Program-made: the position numbers and the translations under genes
Part shown: in pieces, positions 9,481 through 20,836 of the stretch
Numbering within the stretch: the stretch's first letter is position 1
How the letters are laid out: each line of letters begins with the position of its first letter
Assembly: GCF_002234675.1 (NCBI RefSeq)
Contig: NC_019877.2
Coordinates: forward strand, 651,001 to 715,000
Reading direction: 5' to 3'
DNA: 64,000 nt
Origin: Oryzias latipes
Lineage: Eukaryota > Chordata > Actinopteri > Beloniformes > Adrianichthyidae
The notes under the pieces: generated by a model
Seen by the model: only the letters and a program-made list of their open reading frames with translations
What the model was told of the DNA's origin: nothing
The model's database searches: none

Positions 9481-12400
9481 CTAGGGGAACATACTATCTG
9501 AAAGAGAGAGGGAAAGAAATAAAAGGGGAGCCAACATAAGCATTACTCATACCTGATCTTAGAACGTAAGCTCACGTCCACAAACGCTGTGCGGAACTAT
9601 AATTTAAACCGCCCAAAACAACCCGTATGAGACACTAACTTAACATCCAATCCAAAGCTTCCGATGGCGTATTATGACATGCTTAACAGCCATTATTCAA
9701 ACTTCTATTAAACTAAGATCAAGCTTGATGGCCATAAACTTCTTCCATTTTGGCAACTATATATATACACGCGCTTAAGTAACATCCATTATTTCGAAGC
9801 TCCCAACGACAGTACCACGAACGAGCTTAATAGCCATAATTTTTTCCATTTGGCATACCAATTATAAGCGCTCAAGGAACATCCATTTAATTGAGGTTCC
9901 ATCCATATATTAAGAACGAGTTCAACGCCCATAATTACTATGCTTCATTGGCATACTATAAACAAATGAACTTAAGAATCAGATTCGAGCTCTCGCATAC
10001 TATGATACAACTTAGAACATCCTAAATTTTGAGGCTTCCACCTGGCTATAATTTTCTTTTAACATCTATAATCGAATAATTTACATTCATTCTGCGGTTG
10101 ACATTGATTAATTAATTCAGTCAGAAGTGTCATTGGAACGCAGAGGAGGTCCACCGCTCCGTCACTTTCAGTGCAGCAATAGGTACGTCGAGCAGTCATC
10201 GTTGCAGCACCAGATCAAGGAATGCATGGGTGACATCATTTCCTGGAAACGGAGAAGCTGATCGGGGCGTAGGGGTTCGCAGGCTCAGGATGCAATGCAT
10301 AGATAAAAACAAAGCAGTATTAGTCTTGACAAGAATATATAAATAACCCAGAAACTGATCAGTTTCAAAATGGTTTAGATAAATTAAATAACAGTGCTAT
10401 TAAAGAACAAATCTGAGAAGTGAAATTTAGTAGATAGTTAAGGTAAAGACCCATTGTGGATTTATCGCACCCTAGAAACCACCATAATTACAAATTCCGA
10501 CAGTGAAATGATAGTGAAATATATAACCTGCACGAAATCTTAACACCAATTTTTTATATAATCAAATGATAAGAAAAGTAAACTTTGACAGTTTCAGAGG
10601 GACGCACCTTCAGGAGGCCATCGAGGAGTAGGTGATGGGAAGAGTAGCCAAGGAGATTTGTAGATGAGGAAGGTCAACATCCCACGTAGCAAAGGATTAC
10701 AGCTCAGCTGGATTTAATATTAGTGGTTCTCAAATTGGTGGACAACAAAGTACAGACTACTAAAATTTTAATTAGCCAAGGGCGTCTGAATACTGCAAAA
10801 GAGAACTTGAGAGCCATGAGGGATCATAGGTTTTGATAGTATTTTTGCTAGATTGAACCTTAAGCATTTAGAGGCGGAGTAAAACAAGACTCTAAATGGG
10901 GATGCATCTAGCAGAGTGTCATCTGCTTAAGCAAGGCAGACAGAAGACTGACTTGTGGACATAAGATTTAACACTTGAACTAAGCTTGAGAGCGCATGTG
11001 ATATATTTCCTACGTTCAGGGTAGAAGTTGCTCAAGGTGTTATTTAAACATTAACCAAGTCAACCGATGACACAATACTATCATTCAATATTGAAACATC
11101 CTTAATATAATATCCAAGGATGAAATAACCGGACGACCCCTTAAAAACCATCAGAGCTGTGGATTCTGGCGGCCGGACAAACACAAACCACTCTTCTTAA
11201 ATCTTTTTCCCCCAAACCAGAAGGCGCAGACTCAGGAGAACAAGTGGAGGGAGCCTGAAGACACGACAGTCATCATAACAATACCACTCCAAGCATAGAG
11301 AGGGAAAGATCAAACGCAAAACACAAAAATCCAGAACAGGAACACTGGGCCCAGGATCGAACTACCCAGAACAAGAACACAAGACGAACGGATGACCATA
11401 GGACCAAAGCTACAGCAAATGTCAGGTGGCCCAATCATTGACAAATCATATTCAACCAAAATTTGAATAAACGACATGCTGCACAAAAGCTAGAGATGAC
11501 ATAATGGGGAGAGACAAGCATCAATGAACCACCCAAATTCATAGAAGAAAAAATAAATCCGGACGGGTGGAGGACCATACATTATAGACAACGTGGAAAC
11601 CCAGATTTGAAAATGATGTTTTTTCCACAGAGATTCAAAAGACCAGGGATACAGAGGAAAGTTGGCCACCAAGAAATCATCAATAACATGCAAAACGAAG
11701 TTCACCCATCGCCTACAAATATCCAGGACAGGGCTTCAGATAATAAAGTCGATTTTTATGAGGACCGCCACGACAGCGGAAAGGTAAACCGACAAATACT
11801 TCGAGCGCCAACTGAAGGCCAAGAGACACCACTGAGAGGCATAGAGGCAGAACAGTGAGACCATCAGTGATAACAGTCATCCTCAGCCTTATATCGCTTT
11901 CGGAGGAAAATCATGGAGACAGCATGGGGAGCTGAAGAAAATATATACCAATCCTGAAGGCGCATGGGGAACCAGGCCGCTGATGCCCAGAAGATGAACT
12001 GCGAAGCGCTAACAGGTCCAGATCAAGTCACGTCAACCTGAAAACGTCCCAGGGGCCACCCTCAGTGGCGGCTTTGAAAACGATGCCCTGGAAGAATCCA
12101 TCACACAGCCCCCACAAACCTCCAAACCAGAGAGAGAATAACAAATTAACTGTCCAGCCGAGAAAACAAGGCCGCGACGAGACTAACACACTCACCAATG
12201 CGGCCGACGCAAGTCCCTGAAGCGAGGGCAGGACCCACTGGGGTACACAGAGCAGGGGAAAAACAGGCGGAGCAGAACCAGATGCAGAAGGTGCGGGGGC
12301 AACGAACGAGGATCACTGATTGAATAAAATGAGCCATAGACGCTGCATAAGAGAGACCAACCGTAGGGAAAATGTCCACAGAGCAGAGACGGGTCCAAGA

Positions 12401-12790
12401 GAGACTGATTCACATTCTGACTAACCAGCAGCTACAACAACGAAGAAAATAAACAGAAGAACCGCCATAATAATAAAGCCAGCAACGAATTAAAAACAGT
12501 CAAGATTCACACTCAGCTCTCAAAAAACAAAACAGCAACAAAAAAAAAAAGCTAAAATCCACAAAAAAAAATTCAGCCAGCATGAGAAACCTGTCCAAAC
12601 GAGGACCGCCAGCCTTCACAACCACAGAAGAGACCCCACACCCCTGAAATAATAACCGGACGACGCCGAACTACACAGCAGAAAAGGAATCAGAAGTGCA
12701 TCATGAAGGACCATGAGTCAAAACTACAATTCCCAGGGTCCTTAGGGGCGTGACGTCACCGAAGTAAACAGGAAGCAAAACGCAGCCTTA
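9481..12790. repeat. 3.3-kb AT-rich non-coding segment, copy 1
   Basis: This long segment has no sizeable ORF on either strand. It is homologous to 56071-58310 and then 59688-60363, in the same order and orientation, and both copies sit directly right of the 86-bp satellite. About 9620-10060 holds a strongly diverged internal repeat with recurring phrases such as AACATCCAT, GCCATAA and GGCATAC. I recognise no transposase. It may be part of a large non-autonomous element together with the 348-bp unit and the satellite. Confidence 0.7.
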
Positions 12791-13066
12791 GAAAACTACA
12801 CGGGAAAGACCCGCATGATGCTCACCGTAGATAATTGGGGTGACCACGGCAGACGAGAAGACCCGGACTGCTCCTGATCGGGGGCCACGGACATCCCGAA
12901 CATCGCGGAAAGCACACCCCCTGCAGATGCACGCGACCTCGGTGAAACGAACGAAAGGAGAGCAGACGAGGCGAAACGAAAACCCCACATCAGGAAAATG
13001 GGGATCATCCATCCGAAGGACGGGGGGAACACAGCAAGACGCCGAAAAAGAAGGAGACCCGCGGGC
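12791..13066. other. Unassigned continuation before the right inverted-repeat arm
   Basis: Mixed-composition sequence absent from the second copy of the AT-rich segment, which is truncated before this point. The overlapping short ORFs carry no recognised domain. Confidence 0.4.
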
Positions 13067-13305
13067 TTTTTCTTCCCTTCTTTCCTTTTCCGTCCGGTCC
13101 AACACCCAAAATTTTCAAACATGGTTGAAATTAATAAAGTTTGGCCTCAATTACAAAAGGGGTTTATTCAGACATACCTCTGGTTTGTCTGAAGATTAAT
13201 AACCACTATTGTTAAAGTAAAATATGTCCAACACAAGAGGCCCTCAGCTCTCATCTGCCTGCCCAGCTGTTGGACAGGACAAGTTAAAAAAAAAAAAAAA
13301 ACTTA
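13067..13305 (+). repeat. Right arm of the ~220-bp inverted repeat with A tail
   Basis: Near-perfect inverse of 2831-3051, followed by an A run at about 13287-13301. In this orientation it looks like the 3' end of a retroposon with a poly(A) tail. Confidence 0.85.
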
Positions 13306-13800
13306 ATGTTAATGTGTTTAAATTAAACTCAATAACAATAACTATTTGTTTTAAAAGGCTGCTAGGAGTTGAAGCTGGGGTAACTATGGTGCTCTGGGGT
13401 TCTGTCCTCTTTTTCTCATCTACTTCTACCCTTCCTCTCTTCTCTATTTTTGATCATCATTTATCATTTAGCTCTCAAAGCCTCTGTTTGGTGCAGTGCG
13501 ATTCATGTATTGTCCCTCTTTCCCTCTCCCCTCCTGGGGAGTGGGAGTGCTTCCAGACTCTATTTGGTTCATTCGTGCTCCAGTTCCTGACCGTGTACCT
13601 CGCCTTTGCTCCTGCTCCTACACCTGGCTGTGTATCCTGCCTCTGGCTCATTTCTGGCTCGTCTCTGCTCTGTACCTGACCAAATACCTCAGCTCTGCTC
13701 CCGCTCCTACACCTGGCTTTGCATCCTGTCTCCGGCTCGACTCGCGCCTTTGACTTACCCCCCAACAACGGCTGGATGAAGCTCGTCTGCTGGACTTTAC
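13306..13800. other. Unassigned repeat-like DNA with a duplicated phrase
   Basis: The phrases GCTCCTGCTCCTACACCTGG and GCTCCCGCTCCTACACCTGG recur about 90 bp apart (near 13607 and 13697). No protein domain was recognised. It may be the upstream part of the L2-like element whose 3' end follows. Confidence 0.4.
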
Positions 13801-14150
13801 ACATGTAGTTGTAGGGTTAGATAAGTTCATTCTTCTCTAAGAGTTCTGGTAAATCGCCTGTCCATCCTGGGGAAGGATCCCTCCTTCATGTGGACACCCC
13901 TGAGGTTTCTTCGGTTTTTCCGGAATCCGTTTTTTTTGGGAGTTTTTCCTTACCGCGAAGGGGGGTCTAAGGGCAGGGATGCGAGTATAGCTTAGTCAGT
14001 TTGTTAGTTCATTTTAGTATTTTTCTATTGAACTCTTTGTATTCGTGATCCTTTTGAGTTCATGTTTTACTTCGAAGCCCATCGAGACGACTGTTGTTGT
14101 GATTTTGGGCTATACAAATAAAATTGAATTGAATTGAACTGATTTGAACA
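13801..14150 (+). mobile_element. L2-like LINE 3' end with ATTGA tail
   Basis: It contains the familiar fish L2-type 3' UTR: TTTTTGGGAGTTTTTCCTTA, the GATTTTGGGCTATACAAATA block and a terminal microsatellite of AAATTGAATTGAATTGAA type. Only the 3' region is present. The assignment is from memory of this very common fish repeat. Confidence 0.75.
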
Positions 14151-14249
14151 CTTACGCTAACTATCAGAAATCCAGGATTTCAGGGAAAGGAGGTGGTTTG
14201 GTAGTAATATCACAGTCTAGCTTACTTCTCTGCCCTAAAGTCAAACATC

Positions 14250-14830
14250 TTTAATTGATACAGTAAAACAAAGTTAAATGGGTTCCCAGAAAACATGGGG
14301 GATTCTGTGCAAGAGTTTGTTGAGGACTTTCATGCAGAACCAAACCAGGAACCTGATGATAAAAAATGCTTGAGGAAGGGGTTGAGTCATTTTAGTCACA
14401 GAGAGAGACATGATTACTTTCCAGAATTTCTGTGGGTAGTTAAGGTTCTCATTAGTGACGGACAAAAAAATATTCAGATTTGGCCTGTTTTTTTAATAAC
14501 AGAAGGACACTTATTCCTGAGCTGTTCAAAACCAGACCAATCAGTGGAAGAACCAGTTTTAAATCAGTTCTTTGACATGGAGAAGTAAGACAGAGTCCTC
14601 CACTGAGTGAACAAGTGACATCATTATACAGAGCAAGGATGCACTGAAGTTTGGACAGGTCTCTGGGCAAAGCTGGCATCAAGTTTATACCAGAATCCAA
14701 CAGAGTCAGTGACTGTTCTGAACTCAGAAAAGCTACAGAGCATGTGAACTGGTAGCAAATAGATCAGGGGGATTTTCAGTTCCCCTGCTATAGGCCCAGA
14801 AAAAACGGCTCATCCCAAGATCCCAAAAGA
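14250..14830 (-). mobile_element. Non-LTR retrotransposon fragment, upstream of RT core
   Basis: The minus-strand translation contains NENLNYPQKFWKVI, the stretch that precedes the RT domain in many fish LINEs. It is homologous to 50189-50760, which keeps slightly more of the RT. The clade is unresolved. The plus-strand open frame across it is a shadow. Confidence 0.6.
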
Positions 14831-14926
14831 CCAATATGCCTATGAATGAAATAAGTAATCCCATCATTCACAAACGAAAACACTTATCAGAAGTGAAGAG
14901 TACAGACCTCAGAATGAAAGGCAGGT

Positions 14927-15760
14927 CCAGACCTGTTAGTTCCAGGTGGATGTTGCAGATCCAGACCTGTTAGTTCCAGGAGGATGTTGCAGATCCAGAC
15001 CTGTTAGTTCCAGGTGGATGTTGCAGATCCAGACCTGTTAGTTCATCATGCAGCATCAGGTCCTGACCTGTTAGTTCCATGAGGATGTTGCAGATTCAGA
15101 CCTGTTAGTTCCAGGTGGATGTTGCAGATCCAGACCTGTTAGTTCATCATGCAGCATCAGGTCCTGACCTGTTAGTTCCAGGAGGATGTTGCAGATTCAG
15201 ACCTGTTAGTTCCAGGTGGATGTTGCAGATCCACACTTGTTAGTTCCAGGAGGATGTTGCAGATCCAGACCTGTTAGTTCCAGGTGGATGTTGCAGATCA
15301 AGACCTGTTAGTTCCAGGTGGATGTTGCAGATCCAGACCTGTTAGTTCCAGGTGGATGTTGCAGATCCAGACCTGTTAGTTCCATGTGGATGTTGCAGAT
15401 CCACTCTTGTTAGTTCCAGGTGGATGTTGCAGATCCAGACCTGTTAGTTCCAGGTGGATGTTGCAGATCCAGACCTGTTAGTTCCAGGAGGATGTTGCAG
15501 ATCCAGACCTGTTAGTTCCATGTGGATGTTGCAGATCCACTCTTGTTAGTTCCAGGTGGATGTTGCAGATCCAGACCTGTTAGTTCCAGGTGGATGTTGC
15601 AGATCCAGACCTGTTAGTTCCAGGAGGATGTTGCAGATCCAGACCTGTTAGTTCCAGGTGGATGTTGCAGATCCAGACCTGTTAGCTCATTTTCAGCATC
15701 AGATCCAGACTTGTTAGCTCATTATACAGCATCAGGTTCAAGCCAGGTAGTTCCAGGAGG
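14927..15760 (+). repeat. 34-bp minisatellite, about 24 units
   Basis: Tandem copies of a 34-bp unit built around CCAGACCTGTTAGTTCC and GGATGTTGCAGAT, with variants (CAGGAGG or CATGTGG in place of CAGGTGG; CACTCTTG in place of CAGACCTG). A higher-order alternation includes units with CATCATGCAGCATCAGG. The homologous sites at 33168-33275 and 51208-51320 hold only about three units. Confidence 0.93.
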
Positions 15761-16360
15761 ATGCAGTTGTCAAAATCCAACAGCATTTATAGACCAAGAT
15801 GTTTATCATTCAATCCATAAAAATATTGACAGTCAGGTTTAAAAAGATTAAAAAAATACAATAACAAAGAATTTGTCTTTTTAAAAACAGCAAAAGCACA
15901 GACAGACACTCAACAGACAAAAAGAACATGCAGCCACCTGGGATTTAAACCCTCAGTTCTAGAATAATATTCCTGCAGAACTCTGCCTGATATCTGACCT
16001 TAACAGCCTGAAATGTCAATTTAAAACTTTCCTTTTTAGAATGGCTTTCAGTGCTCAGTAGTTGGTGATTTCTTCCTTTTCTCTTATTTGTTTTAGTGAA
16101 GTAAAGCTTCAATAAACCTATTGTCATTCCTGCAATAGAGTTGATTCTGTTTTTCATTGAAAAGAATCCTTGAATGCATGTTTAGATGTTTTCTTCTTAT
16201 AAGTCATTAAGTTCTTATATGTTTTCTGGTCCTCAATCAAATGTTGAAGTTCATTCAATAAACTGAAAGGATGAATCCGTCCTAAAGAGTCTATTTTCAT
16301 ACAGATGATGACAACGTCCCAAAAGACCTTAAAGACAAATCGGAGGAATATTTTTGATGG
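15761..16360. other. Intergenic DNA, left edge homologous to 33290-33360
   Basis: Up to about 15830 this matches the sequence right of the short minisatellites near 33290-33360 and 51340-51410. After that I find no feature. Confidence 0.45.
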
Positions 16361-16572
16361 TTAACCCTTGTGCTATCCTATGGGGTCAAGATGACCCCCC
16401 CCTTCCATTGACATGTTCTCCCAACCATGATAAAGGTGGAAAGATTTCATGTAATCCATGGACACCAGTGAAGATCACAAATCATAGAAGAAAAAAGGTT
16501 CAGTTCTCTGTCTAGTGGGTCTAGATGACCCAACTCCCAATGTTAAAGTGCCTAAGATAGCACCATGGTTAA
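16361..16572. mobile_element. piggyBac-type MITE with TTAA target sites
   Basis: A 212-bp element is flanked by TTAA at 16361-16364 and 16569-16572. Its terminal inverted repeats are CCCTTGTGCTATC and, inverted, CCATGGTGCTATC (11 of 13 match). There is no coding capacity. TTAA targets and CCCTTG-type ends fit the piggyBac superfamily, so it is probably mobilised in trans by a transposase not present here. Confidence 0.88.
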
Positions 16573-17257
16573 AATAGTCAATAAAACTTTACAAGAAGCA
16601 TACATTAAAAAAAAAAAAAATTTTTTCAGGACATAACATTTTTTTGATCATTTGCTGAAGTGGGAATTCTGTCAAACCAACTTCTGTTGCTGCTTGATGC
16701 TTCTGTAGTGAAAGCTGAATCACTAAACTTGTTCAAATGTTTCCAATCTTTTCACTTCAAAGCTCTTCAGTCCTGGATCTGATTTCCCACATCTTCCTCT
16801 ACTTTCAGGCATCATCTTCAGCTTCCAGAGGTTTATGGGACTGAAGGGTCTGAGTCCACAGACTGGTTGTGGTCTTGGTCCTCGTCTCCGTCGGTCTCAT
16901 TGGTGGCGTTGCAGCCTTTCTGTCTGAACAGACACCATAGCAGCTCTGAGATTGTGTCATCAGCTGGACCTCATTGATGATTCCTAATGATTCCAGAGAC
17001 ACAAAGTAGACTCTTTTCAGACCTTAAACCCCATTATAGAAGAAAAAAACAATGAATCTCTCAGTTTTAAAGGTTTCTGTCAGTTGGTCACTTCTTAAAT
17101 GATGACAAAGACTTCAACTAAATCTCCAAAAGCTCTCAGTCAGAAAATTTTGCTTGTTAACAAGAAGGTAAAAATTAGACAATTTAGTGTTTTAACCAGA
17201 AAACGAAGCATTTGGCTTCATGCAGTTCTCCAAAAGTTCTTGTCACAAATGATCTAA
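16573..17257. other. Intergenic DNA, no gene recognised
   Basis: A minus-strand frame at 16805-17002 (65 aa) has no domain I recognise. The rest is AT-rich with long A/T runs at about 16605-16650. Confidence 0.4.
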
Positions 17258-17366
17258 ATGAAGGGGGGAAGGATAGAAGAGGGAAGGAAAGAGGGAAGAA
17301 AGGGGGGAAAAGCGAGGGTAGGGAGGGATGATGAAGGAAGAGGGAGAAGGAAGAGGTAAAAGAACA
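17258..17366 (+). repeat. Homopurine tract of about 100 bp
   Basis: Almost uninterrupted A/G on the plus strand (GGAAGG, GAGGG and AAGGGGGG motifs). Mirror-like purine runs of this length can adopt triplex DNA. It sits just outside the 3' end of the minus-strand Gypsy element. Confidence 0.75.
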
Positions 17367-17720
17367 TGTGTTTATATGTGCATATTCGTGTTGTTGGTAT
17401 GTTTTGTTTTGTTCTCATTTTATTTTGTCATAAAGTCAATGACGTGGCAGACCCTGACGCTGAAACCCGGAAGTAAACTCAGACCAGCAAAGGGAGGGGG
17501 GAGGTAGGCTGACAAAGGCACCATGACAGGACCCCCCCCCCCCCAACAACCGCCTCCAGGTGGTCCAGGGTGGCAATCCAGATGAGCCCAATAGAAGTGA
17601 TGTGATGTGATGAGGGAACGGTCCAGAATAAGGGAGCGGGAGATCCATGAGCGTAACCCTCCCACATGGCCCCGGTGACGAACGTCCAGGACCTGACTGA
17701 CCGTGAATGCAAGAGCGCCG

Positions 17721-18817
17721 TCAATGATAAGGTGGGGAAGAGGACAGCGGGCACAGAGGGCTCTCCTGAAAAGGCTTGATCTGTGATATGTGGAAGGAGG
17801 TATGTACCATAAGACCCGCCAGGAGCTGTAGACGAACACAGGTGGGATTTATGATCCGCTCTATGTTATAGGGACCAATGTAATGAGGAGCCAGTTTCCG
17901 TGACGTGGCCTGAATGGGAATGTTCCGTGATGAGAGCCAAACCCTCTGACCTGGCTGGTAAGTGGGCCCCACCACCCTGGGATGATTGGCGATTCGGCAG
18001 TTGCTTTCCCTGGTGCGCAGGAGAGCTGCCCTGGTCTGGTGCCAGATACGTTGGACACGCTGGAGATGGTGCTGGACTGAGGGCACTGCCAAATCGAGCT
18101 CCTGGGATGGAAACAGAGGTGGTGGGTACCCGAGGGAGCCTTCAAACGGAGAAATCCCGGTTGCAGTGGATGGATGATTATTGTGTGCATATTCCATCCA
18201 CACCAAAAACTTGGACCAGTCAGATGGGTTCTGGGCCGCCAGGCAACAAAGGGCGGCCTCACGTTCCTGGTTGGCTCGTTCTGCCTGCCCATTAGATTGG
18301 GGGTGATAACCTGAGGTCAAGCTGACCGTCGCACCAAGGGCAGAGGAGAAGGCCCTCCAAACTTTTGAAACGAATTGAGGCCCCAAGTCTGAAACAATGT
18401 CCATGGGAATCCCGTGGTGATGGAAAACCTTCCGAACCAGGACGTCGGCCATTTCAGTAGCTGTAGGAAGCTTGGGGAGAGGAATGAATTGTGCTGCCTA
18501 AGAAAAACAGTAAACGATGGTGAGGACAGGTTTGGGGACAGGCAGCAGATGTAGCAGACCAGCAGGTGGAGAGTTGGGAGATTTAGAGCGGGCGGAGATA
18601 TTACAGGCACAGATGAATTCTCTGACATCCCGTTCCATGGATGGCCAGAAAATCTGCGTTTGAGAAGGTTGAGTGTTTTTTGGACCCCGCCATGGCAGGA
18701 TACGCGGGAGGCGTGTCCCCAGACTAAAATGTCGGAACGGAGCGATGACGGCACAAACAAAGTGTTGGCAGGAGCGGGAGGATTTGATCTTGATTTGAAA
18801 TGGTTTATTTCAATCAA
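17721..18817 (-). pseudogene. Gypsy element 1 integrase, broken
   Basis: The frame at 17721-18452 contains the second half of the integrase core ([28 protein letters not shown]) and the C-terminal domain ([24 protein letters not shown]). The frame at 18317-18817 carries the zinc-binding HH portion (WGHASRVSCHGG). The stretch that should hold the first catalytic Asp appears deleted between about 18540 and 18510, and a stop follows, so the DDE triad is incomplete. The family inserts element cDNA into chromosomal DNA; this copy cannot. Confidence 0.85.
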
Positions 18818-18950
18818 TCAAATAAGAATACACAAAAACAATACAATCATCAGTTATACATTCATACAACGACGAATCAAACTTAGGATAATTAGACATA
18901 TTAATAAATAGTGCTTGAAAGGGAGTGGAAGGAAGCAAATTTATATAATC
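18786..18950 (-). mobile_element. LINE 3'-tail fragment inserted between RNase H and integrase
   Basis: On the minus strand this reads GTGGGATTATATAAATTTGC and ends with ATTGATTGAAATAAACCATT, a common fish LINE 3' end. Gypsy coding homology stops at one side (about 18950) and resumes at the other (about 18785). Confidence 0.6.
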
Positions 18951-19148
18951 CCACCCCCATGATTGGGTTCTTCATCTTGAGCCTGAAGAACTCGGGTCTC
19001 AATGTCCCATGTGAGGTTCCCTATCATGCAGGTGGAGGTAATAATAGGAGTAGCTTCCTGGTTGTCACTGGAGCTGAAAATGTGAGAGAGGGTGTCTGGC
19101 TTGACTTTTCTACTGCCTGGCCTGTAGGTTATGGTGAATGAAAACCGG

Positions 19149-20140
19149 TCAAAAAAGAGGCACCAACGGGCAAGAGTTTAGTCTCTTGACGGTACGGAGA
19201 TAGGCCAAGTTTTTATGATCCGTCCACACTATAAAAGGTTGTTCTGCACCTTCAAGCCAGTCGCGCCACTCCTCCAAGGTGAGTTTAATAACTAGTAACT
19301 CTCGATTGCCCACATCGTCATTTTGTTCAGCCATAGAGAGTTTGCTAGAGAAGAATACGCAAGGTTTTAGTTTGCCAGTGGTGCAGTCACATTGAGATAG
19401 GACAGCCCCAACGCCAGAATCAGAGGCATCCACTTCGACTATGAACTGTTGCTGAGGTTCGGGCTGGATGAGAATGGGAGCGGAGATGAATAACTCCTTA
19501 AGTTTGTCAAAAACTGCTTGAGCCTCAGGATTCCAAATGAACTCTTTATTGACAGACGTGAGTTGTGTGAGGGGCGTGTCATTGCTACTATAACTTCTGA
19601 TAAACCGACGACAAAAATTAGCAAAGCTGAGAAACCGCTGTAACTGTTTCCTGGTGTCAGGAGGTTCCCAGTTAGAGATGGCGGAAACCTTCGCTGGGTC
19701 GGGACGCATGTTACCTGCTTCATGAAACTCGCATTTCTCAGCTTTAAAAAATAGCTGGTTCTCCGGTAAGCGTTCGAGAACCTGACGGCATGGTGGGCAT
19801 GCTGATCCTGATCCCGAGAGTAAATAAGAATATCGTCAAGGTAGACGAAAACGAAACGGTTCAAAAAATTAGAGAGAACATCATTAACGAGGTGGTGAAA
19901 GATGGCGGGGGCATTGGTTAACCCGAAAGGCATCACCAGATATTCAAAATGACCTAACGGGGTATTGAACGCGGTCTTCCATTCCTTCATACAGACCAAA
20001 TGATAAGCATTACGGAGATCTAATTTTGAAAAAACCTTTGCTTCTTGGACGGAGTGTAAAGCAGAGCTGATGAGGGGAAGAGAATACTTGTTTTTCACTG
20101 TAATTTGATTAAGTTCACGGGAGTCGATGCAGAGTCCCAA
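19149..20140 (-). pseudogene. Gypsy element 1 reverse transcriptase and RNase H, frameshifted
   Basis: The RT frame (to 20140) has [41 protein letters not shown] and the catalytic YLDD at 19832-19843. A frameshift near 19790 separates it from the connection and RNase H domain ([27 protein letters not shown]) in the 19149-19709 frame. Codons outside the break look well conserved, so the element is not ancient. The unit of the large tandem duplication begins inside this RT, at about 19750. Confidence 0.9.
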
Positions 20141-20740
20141 CGACTTATCTTTCTTCTGGACGAAGGAAAACGCTGCAGCTTCTTGGGGCCTGATAAGTTA
20201 AACAACCTGCCTTTAGGTAGGGTGGCGCCGTTCAGTAATTCTATGGAGCAGTCATAGGGTCTGTGTGGGGGAAGAGCCATTCCCTTGGATTTGCTGAACA
20301 CGGCTTTAAAATCATGATAGAAGGGGGGTACCTTAGAGAGATCAATGAACTCTGGAACTGGATTATGACTGGGTGGAACCGAAGGGATAGCAGAACGGAG
20401 GCAGTTAGCCATACAGGCAGTACTCCAGTTGGTGATGTGGTGATTCGCCCAATCGAACTGCTGGTTATGAGTACGCAGCCAGGGAAACCCTAGGATGATG
20501 GGAGATTGGACTGTTTGAGTGATATAAAACTGCATGAATTCGTGATGGTTACCGGAGGTGATGAGTAGCACTGGCTTCTTACGGTGCGTAATGCGAGAGA
20601 GAAGCTGGACCCCCAGTCCAGCGGCCTTGACAGGGTGATCCAATGGTTCTGTGGGAAGATTGAGTTCGGTAACAAGATGGTTATCAATAAAACTTTTTTC
20701 AGCACCAGAGTCTATGACGGCTTTGCATTCACGGGTTCTT
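20141..20740 (-). pseudogene. Gypsy element 1 protease and RT N-terminus
   Basis: The aspartic-protease active site DSGA is encoded at 20701-20712 (VIDSGAEKSF), followed by ILGFPWLRTHNQQFDW, the usual protease end, and then the RT lead-in (EFIDLSKVPPFYHDFKAVFS). A frame change near 20170-20140 separates it from the RT. The Harbinger element lies immediately upstream. Confidence 0.85.
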
Positions 20741-20836
20741 GAATGGGGATATAGCTTGACAGGGACTTATAGGAAGTTTATCTCCGTGGAAAGAGATGAG
20801 TGACCCGCCCGCGGCCTGTCATCAAGCGGGGGTTAA

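Noticed and set aside
14295..14588. 97-residue plus-strand frame starting MGDSVQEFVEDFHAEPNQ
   Set aside because: It is the antisense of LINE RT-flanking sequence whose minus-strand translation has recognised motifs.
16805..17002. Possible exon on the minus strand (65 residues)
   Set aside because: No domain recognised, no clear splice partners and no homologous copy in the window to support it.
17721..18452. Functional integrase gene
   Set aside because: The zinc-binding part is in another frame and the segment with the first catalytic Asp is missing.
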